Source: a virus
Direction: 5' to 3' (one strand)
DNA length: 22,218 bases
Virus record (IMG/VR): IMGVR_UViG_3300017735_000115
Location: 1-22,218 of that record
Below the pieces are notes generated by a model. It had not been told where the DNA came from, searched no databases, and saw only the letters and a program-made list of their open reading frames with translations. Numbering within the stretch: the first letter of the stretch is position 1; each line of letters begins with the position of its first letter. Of this stretch, positions 7,069-13,398 are shown one piece after another. The position numbers and the translations under genes are program-made.

Positions 7069-8067
7069 ATGGCAATTTCAGATACATTCAATCCGGCTTT
7101 ACAGCCAGTTACAACCCAAGGGCCGAGTGTTTCCAATCGTGAGGATTTGACAGATGTCTTAACTATCCTTGCGCCAGAAGAAACTCCAGCTCTTTCATCT
7201 GCCAACAAACAGAAAGCAAATGCTACTTTTGTTGAGTGGACAGTCGATGGCCTAGCCGATCCCTCAACAGCAGGTATTAGCGAAGGTGCTGATGTTACAA
7301 CATTCACAGACCAATTCGCAAGCCGCGCTCGTCTTGGCAATTACATTCAGAAGTTTCGCAGAGACTTCATGGTTTCCGATTTACAGGAAGCTGTTGACTC
7401 TGTAGGGCCTGCTAAAGTTGCACAAGCTGAATCAAAAGCTATTCGTGAATTGAAAAGAGATGTTGAAGCAACAATTCTTTCAGACAATGATCGTCAAGCA
7501 GAAACAGGTGCAGCCCCTTACAAAATGCGAGGACTTGGTAAGTTCCTTGATGGTGCTAATGCTGACATCCCTGCTGATTACGAAACTCCTGCAGCATCTA
7601 TTGCTACTACAGGTTCATTAACAACAGAGACTGAGTTCAATACAATCATTCGTTCGATCTATCGTGCAAATGGTGAAGCTAACAACTTAGTTCTTATCGC
7701 TGATACATCACTTCGTAAGCAAATCGCAGACTATGCTCGCTTAGGAAACCAAACTGAAACTGTTCGTAGTGTAAACTATGATGGTGATAACTCAACAATT
7801 AAATTATCTGTTGAGATTTACCAATCAGATTTCGGTATCGTTTCTATCGTTAACATGAATCCAACAACCAACCCAGAGACAGTTTCAGGATCAACAACTA
7901 ATCACGATCGTGGTTATATGATCAACCCTGACTACTATGGTATTCACGAGCTTATCCCTATGGGATCATCTCGCCTACCTAACATGGGTGGTGGTGAAAG
8001 AGGTTTTGTTGACTGTGCATTAACACTAGGTGTTTATGCTCCAGCGGCTCATGGTATAATCAAATAA
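7069..8067 (+). CDS. Major capsid protein, SU10-like family
   Basis: The 332-residue protein forms the phage head. Its beginning (SDTFNPALQPVTTQGPSVSN), the central segment around AESKAIRELKRDVEATILSD, and the C-terminal ALTLGVYAPAAHGIIK match my memory of the SU10 major head protein family (DUF5309 type), a HK97-fold group of podoviruses and relatives. It follows the scaffold by 19 bases and precedes a decoration-like protein, the normal order. No ribosome binding site is visible before its ATG although it should be one of the most abundant products; the leader is simply A/T-rich. Confidence 0.88.
   Translation: MAISDTFNPALQPVTTQGPSVSNREDLTDVLTILAPEETPALSSANKQKANATFVEWTVDGLADPSTAGISEGADVTTFTDQFASRARLGNYIQKFRRDFMVSDLQEAVDSVGPAKVAQAESKAIRELKRDVEATILSDNDRQAETGAAPYKMRGLGKFLDGANADIPADYETPAASIATTGSLTTETEFNTIIRSIYRANGEANNLVLIADTSLRKQIADYARLGNQTETVRSVNYDGDNSTIKLSVEIYQSDFGIVSIVNMNPTTNPETVSGSTTNHDRGYMINPDYYGIHELIPMGSSRLPNMGGGERGFVDCALTLGVYAPAAHGIIK
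8052..8060 (+). promoter_or_regulatory. Candidate extended -10 element before the decoration-like gene
   Basis: TGGTATAAT lies in the last codons of the capsid gene, 26 bases before the start of the next gene and just ahead of its strong ribosome binding site. It could give extra transcription of that gene alone. No -35 box is apparent. Confidence 0.35.
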
Positions 8068-8070
8068 TTA

Positions 8071-8078
8071 AAGGAGGT
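8071..8078 (+). promoter_or_regulatory. Consensus ribosome binding site AAGGAGGT
   Basis: AAGGAGGT lies eight bases before the ATG at 8087. It is the best Shine-Dalgarno sequence I noticed in the window and predicts very high translation of the decoration-like protein. Confidence 0.85.
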
Positions 8079-8086
8079 AAAATATT

Positions 8087-8557
8087 ATGGCTATTCAACT
8101 TAAAAAAGTTTCTAACATAGAAACTCTCGCTCTTGGATTCAACTACGAAGGTAGCATTGACATCAAAACTGATGTCCCTACCGGAGGTGCAGTTGACATT
8201 CAATTCAACTCAGCAGAACTTATAGGGACTGTAGGTAAAGCGGCATTAGTCGTAGACCAACATGTACCTGCTGATAATAGTGGTTCAACTGATTACACAA
8301 GCTACAAAGTACAAGTAGGCGATACTGCTGACCCTAATGGTCAAATCGCTGATGTGGAGCTTTGCCCTGCTGGTACTGAAGCGGCTCTCGGAACAATCTT
8401 CACCAATACCGGTGATGATGCTTTCGGAACTGCTGTCACTAATGTAGGTGCTACATTTGTTTCATTAAATGAAACCGATGAAGCATTAGCTACTGCTGGT
8501 AAGGTTCGTGTATTCTTTGAATACTACCCAACAGCTGGAGATAACTTCTCAGGTTAA
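8087..8557 (+). CDS. Probable head decoration protein
   Basis: The 156-residue protein is rich in Gly, Ala, Thr, Asp and Val with few charged helices, as expected of a beta-structured virion protein. It lies directly after the major capsid gene, has a consensus ribosome binding site and its own candidate -10 element, and is followed by a strong terminator, all consistent with a product needed in capsid-like amounts. A capsid decoration or cement protein is the best guess; a head fibre is an alternative. I do not recognise the sequence family itself, and the C-terminus ends ...VRVFFEYYPTAGDNFSG without further domains. Confidence 0.7.
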   Translation: MAIQLKKVSNIETLALGFNYEGSIDIKTDVPTGGAVDIQFNSAELIGTVGKAALVVDQHVPADNSGSTDYTSYKVQVGDTADPNGQIADVELCPAGTEAALGTIFTNTGDDAFGTAVTNVGATFVSLNETDEALATAGKVRVFFEYYPTAGDNFSG

Positions 8558-8567
8558 TTAATTCAAT

Positions 8568-8606
8568 GGGGAGGTTGGGCTGAGTATCAGCCTCCCCCTT
8601 TTTTTT
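8568..8606 (+). terminator. Rho-independent terminator after the capsid genes
   Basis: GGGGAG (8568-8573) pairs with CTCCCC (8592-8597) and GCTGA (8579-8583) with TCAGC (8587-8591) around a GTA loop, leaving a GTTGG bulge on the 5' side. Eight T residues follow at 8599-8606. It begins 11 bases after the stop of the decoration-like gene, the same arrangement as the T7 terminator after gene 10. Confidence 0.9.
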
Positions 8607-8615
8607 AATAATAAA

Positions 8616-8924
8616 ATGGATATACTACATCACAAAGATAATAAGATAGATGAGAAAGAGCATTGCGAGGCAATGGCTCAAGTTATCAACAATGCTATCT
8701 TAGAAGAAAAACTAAACGAAAAGGATCGTACCGACATAGCTCGTAAAGAGGCTAGAGATAATGTTGGAAAGACTCACCCTACACTAGGTAAATGTGTAGC
8801 AACAATCCCTGCTAGGGATTATTTTAGATTAGTTAAGAAGTATGGATCAGATACTGTCTTATCTAAAGAATTTTTACAATACTTCAATAAGAAGCACAAA
8901 GACTTATCACCGAATAAAGCATAA
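8616..8924 (+). CDS. Hypothetical phage protein, 102 residues
   Basis: The protein is charged and mainly helical, with a conserved-looking core KTHPTLGKCVATIPARDYF followed by RLVKKYG and ending FNKKHKDLSPNKA. Proteins of this pattern occur, as I recall, after the capsid gene in uncultured marine phages, but no function is known to me. It is the first gene after the terminator and its stop overlaps the next ATG by one base (TAATG), so it is probably cotranslated with the connector gene. No signal peptide or membrane segment is visible. Confidence 0.75.
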   Translation: MDILHHKDNKIDEKEHCEAMAQVINNAILEEKLNEKDRTDIARKEARDNVGKTHPTLGKCVATIPARDYFRLVKKYGSDTVLSKEFLQYFNKKHKDLSPNKA

Positions 8925-9934
8925 TGTTAGATAGAAAAACATCTGATTTGTTTGATACAATCAAAGCCCTATCAGGGGTAAATGATTTTACTACTGAGGA
9001 AACTGCCAACTTAGTTGACTTAGCTAATCGTAGATTTACTATGGCTTACAACACTAGCCCTATGTGGGATAGATATGTGGCTGTAGGAGAAGAAAGAAAC
9101 CTTAGTTCATTTGAGGTAAGTAGGGCCACTTTTGAAAATGGTCTTTACTTTAAGTATGGAACTGAATTAGTTGGCTCAATTTATAATGATGTTTATGTAC
9201 CAACTAACCAAGATAACTTTGCTAAAGAGAATAATGCATTTAGAAAAGGAACAGATGGAAGATGGATTTTCGGATCATACTCTTATACTAAAGACCCAGT
9301 AACTAACATTGTAACATTTATAGGTGGAACAACCCAAGCTAAACAACAGGATACTGACTCTACTGGTGCTTACATAGAATATGGTTCACCTACTGAGGTT
9401 ATACAATGGGGTGATTTTGTTGGTCTTACTAATTTTAAGTTAACCCCAAAGCAAACAGTTGAGTTTTCTGAAAAATACGAAGTATTTAATTCAGAGGACA
9501 CAAGAGAAACAAAAGAACAAATTACTGATTTTATTCGTATTCATAGGGAACAACCATTTTTAAATAGATCAGCTACTGAATATGATTTCTTTGTTGATTC
9601 ATCTGGTGCAAATGTATTAAGCCCATTGACCAATGAAAGTAGCACAGTATATGTAACTTATAAGAAACCAATTGATCCAGCTAATAATCCTTCCACAGGA
9701 ATAGGTATTTCTAGTTTTACGATTGGTTCAATACCACGAGAATTTTTCAATTATATCTCTCATGGAACATATGCTGACTTCCTTAGAATGGATGGTCAGC
9801 ATGACAAGGCAGCCTTTGAAGAACAGAAGGCTGATTTGTTCCTAGCAACAGAGCTTGAACGAATTGATATAATAAACAATAACAACTCTTTAAATCATAA
9901 GATATCAACTTATGTAAACAGATCAACCAGATAA
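8924..9934 (+). CDS. Probable head-tail connector (adaptor) protein
   Basis: The 336-residue protein is likely the adaptor that docks the tail to the portal. The best evidence is the C-terminal segment at about residues 268-314, beginning IPREFFNYISHGTYADFLR and continuing through DGQHDKAAFEEQKADLFL, which matches the helical end typical of T7 gp11-like tail tubular or adaptor proteins. The N-terminal 45 residues are helical and the middle is beta-rich. It sits between the capsid genes and further small virion genes, as expected. The assignment is by pattern and context, so another head-completion role is possible. Confidence 0.65.
   Translation: MLDRKTSDLFDTIKALSGVNDFTTEETANLVDLANRRFTMAYNTSPMWDRYVAVGEERNLSSFEVSRATFENGLYFKYGTELVGSIYNDVYVPTNQDNFAKENNAFRKGTDGRWIFGSYSYTKDPVTNIVTFIGGTTQAKQQDTDSTGAYIEYGSPTEVIQWGDFVGLTNFKLTPKQTVEFSEKYEVFNSEDTRETKEQITDFIRIHREQPFLNRSATEYDFFVDSSGANVLSPLTNESSTVYVTYKKPIDPANNPSTGIGISSFTIGSIPREFFNYISHGTYADFLRMDGQHDKAAFEEQKADLFLATELERIDIINNNNSLNHKISTYVNRSTR
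9865..9873 (+). promoter_or_regulatory. Candidate extended -10 element
   Basis: TGATATAAT lies inside the end of the connector gene, 65 bases before the start of the 106-residue gene at 9939. It matches TGn-TATAAT exactly. No -35 box is evident. Confidence 0.25.
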
Positions 9935-9938
9935 TATA

Positions 9939-10259
9939 ATGCCAAATTCACTAGTAGTAAATTTATACCCAAAACCTAATCCAAGTGCAGGTAACATGAA
10001 GATGTTATCAGTAGCCGATTCTGTTGTCAAGTTAACCAATTCCTACACCTTTGATGAAAACACAATGTTTGTTGTATTAGATGTTCAAGACAATGATGTC
10101 TATGTAACATACAATAATAATGAAACACCATCAGCAACTGTAGGTCATATCTTGTATGCAGGTAACTCATATACTTGGGATATACAAACAGCTAAGGCAG
10201 CCAACTTCCTTTCAGTAGGTGGTACTGCAATTGTAGCCGCTTCTCAGTTCACACAGTAA
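9939..10259 (+). CDS. Small beta-rich virion protein, 106 residues
   Basis: The sequence alternates like a single beta domain: a start with SLVVNLYPKPNP, a strand pair MFVVLDVQDNDVYVTYNN, a turn before GHILYAGNSYTWDI, and an end AANFLSVGGTAIVAASQF. This pattern is common among small phage head or tail accessory proteins made in this part of the genome, but I cannot name a family. The stop overlaps the next ATG by one base, suggesting coupled translation with the 320-residue gene. No signal peptide or membrane segment is visible. Confidence 0.7.
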   Translation: MPNSLVVNLYPKPNPSAGNMKMLSVADSVVKLTNSYTFDENTMFVVLDVQDNDVYVTYNNNETPSATVGHILYAGNSYTWDIQTAKAANFLSVGGTAIVAASQFTQ

Positions 10260-11221
10260 TGTCTATTACAACACAACCGGCTGTCAATGTCCTCAATGGG
10301 TCATTAGCTTGTGCTTTCAATAATGGAAGACCAACAGGCAGTAATGAGTTGATACCTAGCATTCCTGGTAATGCTTTAGATAACCCTACATTTGATGTAG
10401 TAGCATCTCCACCATTTGGAAATGCTTACAATGGTGTAGTGTATTTTAACAAGTGGTCTCACTTTGGTCAGTTGTTTACATCAGACTTTGATTTTAAAAC
10501 ATATGTAGGTAATTCATTTAATGCAAACTTTCCTGCATTTAAAGATTTGGGTGGTGGTGCATTAGACGATCAAAGAAAGTGTGTTAAGCTATATGGTGCA
10601 GGAACAAACTTTCCTGACAATACTTCTAATACAAATAATAATAATTCTAGAAGTTTTCCACTAAGTGGTATGTCCACTACTAATACTCCAGGAGCTTATC
10701 CAGATAGTGGTACTTGGACAAGACAAGGATGGTCACAGGGTGTAGCAGTACCAGATAGTGCTACTACAGTTACATTTGGTGCATATGTTAGGATACCTAG
10801 TGATGACCAACTTAGAGATTTAAATGTAGTAGGTTGCTATATTAATCAAAATACAGGTAGTAACAATTATGTAAATGCTATGTACATTAAAGAAGAAGGT
10901 CAGCTATTTAATTTTGCAACAGGTGCTTTAAATAAATTTCATTGGTCTGGATTAACCTCTAGCTTAGATTCAAATGGCAATACTGAATATGGTATAAGAA
11001 ACAATAATGTTTGTACAGTAGAAAGCATACAACCTTACTTTCAATCAAATTTTGCACAATTTAATAAGATAGAAAAAACAGTTACCCTTCAATCAGGAAC
11101 AAGTAGAAGGCTTACATTTGAAATGTTCTTTGGAGAAAATCAAAGTTATTTAACACCTGCAAGCACAGGAACACCTAGTGGTTCAGGACTTTTTTATAAT
11201 CCTTTTGTATTATATTCATAA
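10259..11221 (+). CDS. Putative virion surface protein with a jelly-roll-like pattern
   Basis: The 320-residue protein is rich in Asn, Ser, Thr, Gly and aromatic residues, with a long Asn tract near residues 123-130. The segments NPTFDVVASPPFGNAY, CVKLYGAG and GWSQGVAVPDSATTVTFGAY resemble the strand pattern of carbohydrate-binding jelly-roll modules, in which a ligand-binding sandwich starts with a similar NP-F motif. It could be a sugar-binding head or tail appendage. I cannot name a family with confidence. It sits between small virion genes and the lysis genes, with one-base TAATG overlaps on both sides. Confidence 0.6.
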   Translation: MSITTQPAVNVLNGSLACAFNNGRPTGSNELIPSIPGNALDNPTFDVVASPPFGNAYNGVVYFNKWSHFGQLFTSDFDFKTYVGNSFNANFPAFKDLGGGALDDQRKCVKLYGAGTNFPDNTSNTNNNNSRSFPLSGMSTTNTPGAYPDSGTWTRQGWSQGVAVPDSATTVTFGAYVRIPSDDQLRDLNVVGCYINQNTGSNNYVNAMYIKEEGQLFNFATGALNKFHWSGLTSSLDSNGNTEYGIRNNNVCTVESIQPYFQSNFAQFNKIEKTVTLQSGTSRRLTFEMFFGENQSYLTPASTGTPSGSGLFYNPFVLYS

Positions 11222-11379
11222 TGGAGGAAACACTACAGAGATTATCAGTAGGAGTATTTGGTTGGATCGCAACTGATACACTACAAGACATTGATTTAAT
11301 AATGGGGATAATGTCCAAGGGTGTTATAATAGGGTTAACCACTTTATCAATACTTAAACTAATACAAGAACTAAGATGA
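11221..11379 (+). CDS. Small membrane protein, 52 residues, next to the holin
   Basis: The gene begins on the last base of the previous stop (TAATG) and ends in ATGA, overlapping the next start. The product has an amphipathic N-terminal half and a hydrophobic segment at about residues 34-48 (KGVIIGLTTLSILKLI) followed by a short charged tail. Its size, hydrophobicity and place next to a likely holin suggest a lysis accessory such as a second holin or antiholin; that is inference. Clean junctions on both sides support it as a real gene. Confidence 0.65.
   Translation: MEETLQRLSVGVFGWIATDTLQDIDLIMGIMSKGVIIGLTTLSILKLIQELR
11322..11330 (+). promoter_or_regulatory. Candidate extended -10 element before the holin gene
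   Basis: TGTTATAAT is an exact match, identical to the element at 5930-5938. It lies inside the small membrane-protein gene, 45 bases before the holin ATG. It could time lysis gene expression. Confidence 0.35.
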
Positions 11380-11780
11380 CAACAGAACTTATAGCAATGC
11401 TCGGAGGAGGTGCAAGTGGCTTTCTCTTTAAATTAATTGGTACAATGGTAACTTCCCAGCAAGCCAATGTTGATAACTTAATTAAGAAACAGAAAGCATC
11501 AGACGAAAGTGCAGATGCCGCGGCAAAGAGAACCGGTGATGGTGGTGCTATTGTTCGTAGAATTATTGTAGTAACAGTTTTATTCGGAGTAATCATAGCT
11601 CCATTCATCCTAGCTCATAGTAACGAAGGGGTCACAGTAGCTAATGAATACAGTAAATGGTTTGGCTTAATTAAAGGCACTAGCTACCAAACATTGCATG
11701 GGTATGTTATACTACCAGAGATAAGACAAACAGTATTGGCTATCGTAGGATTCTACTTTGGCTCATCATCAGTTAAATAA
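11376..11780 (+). CDS. Probable holin
   Basis: The 134-residue protein likely forms the membrane lesion that releases the wall hydrolase. Hydrophobic segments appear at about residues 5-26 (weaker, Gly-rich), 63-80 (IIVVTVLFGVIIAPFILA) and 110-129, separated by a charged linker with KKQKASDESADAAAKR. Three segments and this length fit the three-membrane-span holin type described in gene transfer agents and marine phages. The start overlaps the preceding stop in ATGA. The wall hydrolase itself is encoded about 6 kb upstream, so the lysis genes are split. Confidence 0.7.
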   Translation: MTTELIAMLGGGASGFLFKLIGTMVTSQQANVDNLIKKQKASDESADAAAKRTGDGGAIVRRIIVVTVLFGVIIAPFILAHSNEGVTVANEYSKWFGLIKGTSYQTLHGYVILPEIRQTVLAIVGFYFGSSSVK

Positions 11781-11802
11781 TTATGAATCATTGTCATTGT
11801 AA

Positions 11803-12594
11803 ATGGATAAGAAAAGAGCAAAGCAAGAACTGCGAACTCTCAGGGATTCAATCTCTGAAGTGCTTGGCGAAAAGAATAATCAAGCTGATTCCTCAGACAT
11901 TAAGGAAAGTATTGAGCAAGCTCAAGAGTCTGCTAGAGCAGGGGCTAAAGCTCTTAAAAAATCTCTTATAGAGAGGATCAAGGAATTACCAGTTGTAACA
12001 CAAGTATCTCAGCTAGGGGCTGCAGGTACTGTTGCTGTGTCTACTGCGGCAGTAACTCAAGTAGATATTGCCCAAGATCGTACAGAGATATTTGTAGCAG
12101 AAGTGGCCCAGGATGTCATTGAAGAAAGATTTGAAGTCCCAATGTTTATTGATAACTTTGTAGACTTTGCTACTTTAAATGATTGGGGACAAAAGGTTAT
12201 TACCGAGAAGATTTCTGAGGCACAGGCTTTCGTAGCCGAGGTTTCCGAACCACCACAGACTTCTCAATCATCTTCTGCTCCTGAGGACACCAAACCTGCA
12301 CCCTCTGCTTCTTCACAAGATAGTTCTTCCGATAAGTCTTCTGAGCCGAAAGATAGTAGCACAGAGCAAAAATCAGAAGAAAAGGAATCCAAATCAGATA
12401 AAACATCCTCAGAGACTACTGAAGAGCCTAAGGAGGTCAAGTCTAATGATGATACTAAGGAAGAAACAAAAGAGCCTACAGAGCAATCTGAGGCTAAATC
12501 TGATGCCATAGAACAGGTAAACACACCATACGAACCAATGGATGATGATATAAAGCCTCACACAGACACAAGACCAGTATCCCCAATATTATGA
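11803..12594 (+). CDS. Membrane-linked protein with long acidic/Ser low-complexity tail
   Basis: The 263-residue protein has a charged helical N-terminus (1-60), a moderately hydrophobic Ala/Val/Gly segment at about residues 63-90 (VVTQVSQLGAAGTVAVSTAA) that may span or enter a membrane, a short folded-looking stretch (about 91-145), and a long tail (about 148-240) made almost only of Ser, Glu, Lys, Asp, Pro and Thr. Such a tail is probably disordered and could span the periplasm or wall, as spanin-like or anchor proteins do; this is inference. A stop codon lies immediately before the ATG in frame, so the start is fixed or later. It overlaps the next gene in ATGA. An alternative out-of-frame start at 11783 is discussed in the findings. 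Confidence 0.7.
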   Translation: MDKKRAKQELRTLRDSISEVLGEKNNQADSSDIKESIEQAQESARAGAKALKKSLIERIKELPVVTQVSQLGAAGTVAVSTAAVTQVDIAQDRTEIFVAEVAQDVIEERFEVPMFIDNFVDFATLNDWGQKVITEKISEAQAFVAEVSEPPQTSQSSSAPEDTKPAPSASSQDSSSDKSSEPKDSSTEQKSEEKESKSDKTSSETTEEPKEVKSNDDTKEETKEPTEQSEAKSDAIEQVNTPYEPMDDDIKPHTDTRPVSPIL

Positions 12595-12755
12595 TAGAGT
12601 ACATTTTTAGTAACTACAAAGACGATCTGCTCGCTATGGCATTTGCATACATTGGTATAATATCTATTATAATGATGTTCTTACCAAAAAATAATATATT
12701 GGTAAAATCATTCAAGAGCATCGCATCAATCTTTACATCCCTTTTCAAAAAATGA
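12591..12755 (+). CDS. Small single-span membrane protein, 54 residues
   Basis: The product begins MIEYIFSNYKDDL, has one hydrophobic span at about residues 13-31 (LLAMAFAYIGIISIIMMFL), and ends in a basic amphipathic stretch (VKSFKSIASIFTSLFKK). The gene overlaps both neighbours in ATGA junctions (12591-12594 and 12752-12755), strong evidence that it is real and translated in step with them. Its role is unknown; it could be a membrane-active lysis accessory or a partner of the PEP-CTERM-like protein encoded next. Confidence 0.75.
   Translation: MIEYIFSNYKDDLLAMAFAYIGIISIIMMFLPKNNILVKSFKSIASIFTSLFKK
12653..12661 (+). promoter_or_regulatory. Candidate extended -10 element
   Basis: TGGTATAAT lies inside the 54-residue membrane-protein gene, about 90 bases before the PEP-CTERM-like gene. 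It matches TGn-TATAAT exactly but is set in codons for hydrophobic residues, which are AT-rich, so it may be fortuitous. Confidence 0.25.
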
Positions 12756-13042
12756 GCCACGAATTTTCAGAACTCGATATCAACAATGACTCCGACTATG
12801 GTTGGGGCGATAGCATTACTTCAACTGATTACAATTACTTTTATGTACCATCTATACCGGAGTGGGCATATAGTGAATTTGATGGATTATTATACGAAGG
12901 AACTCAGTACAATTGGAGTGAAGTAGATTATAGGCTTTCAGTTGATTACAATAGTGTACCTGAACCAGCAGATGCAGGATTCATTGGTGCAGTATTAGTA
13001 GGAATTTTTGTAGCATTTACTTATTTTAAAACAAAAAAATAA
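12752..13042 (+). CDS. Phage protein with a PEP-CTERM-like C-terminal sorting signal
   Basis: The 96-residue protein has an acidic, Tyr/Trp-rich body (residues 1-68) and a C-terminus with all three parts of a PEP-CTERM tail: VPEP at 69-72, a hydrophobic span at about 77-92 (FIGAVLVGIFVAFTYF), and a basic end KTKK at 93-96. In bacteria with exosortase, this tripartite signal directs secreted proteins to processing and display in the extracellular matrix. Those substrates normally also carry an N-terminal signal peptide, which is absent here, so the product may instead be a tail-anchored membrane protein or a mimic. The gene starts in an ATGA overlap with the preceding membrane-protein gene. 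I know of no phage family for it. Confidence 0.75.
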   Translation: MSHEFSELDINNDSDYGWGDSITSTDYNYFYVPSIPEWAYSEFDGLLYEGTQYNWSEVDYRLSVDYNSVPEPADAGFIGAVLVGIFVAFTYFKTKK

Positions 13043-13043
13043 C

Positions 13044-13148
13044 ATGGCTATCACATCAATTATATTTTTCGGAAAAAAGAAAAAACCTAAGCAACCAAAA
13101 GTCGCTCAAAGGAAAAACATATTAACCCAAAAAAGGAACATTAAATAA
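13044..13148 (+). CDS. Very small basic protein, 34 residues
   Basis: ATG follows the preceding stop by one base. The product starts MAITSIIFFGKKKKPKQP, a short hydrophobic lead followed by a run of lysines, and ends KRNIK. It resembles the tiny basic proteins seen at this position in marine phages. Its stop is followed two bases later by the next ATG, in the TAATT-ATG context typical of this genome. Function unknown; the charge suggests nucleic-acid or membrane binding. Confidence 0.6.
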   Translation: MAITSIIFFGKKKKPKQPKVAQRKNILTQKRNIK

Positions 13149-13150
13149 TT

Positions 13151-13234
13151 ATGCCACAAGGAAAAGGAACATATGGAAGTAAAAGAGGTAGACCACCTAC
13201 AAAGAGAAAGATGAAGAAGAAAGGTAAGTGCTAG
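13151..13234 (+). CDS. Very small basic protein of the GKGTYGSKRGRPP type, 27 residues
   Basis: The product is MPQGKGTYGSKRGRPP followed by a Lys/Arg-rich tail and one final cysteine. The motif GKGTYGS-x-RGRPP is, as I recall, recurrent among mini-proteins of marine phages; the RGRPP part also resembles an AT-hook that grips the minor groove of AT-rich DNA. The stop TAG overlaps the next gene's GTG start. Too short for most gene finders, but its junctions and motif support it. Confidence 0.65.
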   Translation: MPQGKGTYGSKRGRPPTKRKMKKKGKC

Positions 13235-13398
13235 TGGGTAAGTTATGTGCTAGAGGTAAGGCAGCCGCCAAAAGAAAGTATGATGTATATCCATCAGCTT
13301 ATGCTAACTCATATGCAGTTCGTGTATGTAAGGGGCAAGTTAAAGGCCCTGATGGCAAGAAGAAGACTGCTAGTGGATATAAGAGAAAGAAAGTATGA
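13234..13398 (+). CDS. Basic mini-protein of the YPSAYAN...VCKG type, GTG start
   Basis: The 54-residue product reads, in parts, GKLCARGKAAAKRKYDVYPS, AYANSYAVRVCKG and GPDGKKKTASGYKRKKV. The CxRGKAAAKRK, YPSAYAN and VCKG elements form a pattern shared by small proteins of large phages and giant viruses. It has two cysteines and a strong positive charge. The start is a GTG that shares one base with the TAG of the previous gene, and the stop overlaps the next ATG (ATGA). The ATG at 13247 is in another frame and is not the start. Function unknown; DNA or capsid association is plausible. Confidence 0.75.
   Translation: MGKLCARGKAAAKRKYDVYPSAYANSYAVRVCKGQVKGPDGKKKTASGYKRKKV

Noticed and set aside
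7053-7340. Minus-strand frame of 95 codons across the start of the major capsid gene
   Set aside because: It is antisense to the capsid gene and shows no recognisable features.
12200-12524. Two minus-strand open frames under the Ser/Glu/Lys-rich tail region, one with a hydrophobic start
   Set aside because: Low-complexity sense codons create open antisense frames by composition; the sense gene fits its neighbours through an ATGA overlap.
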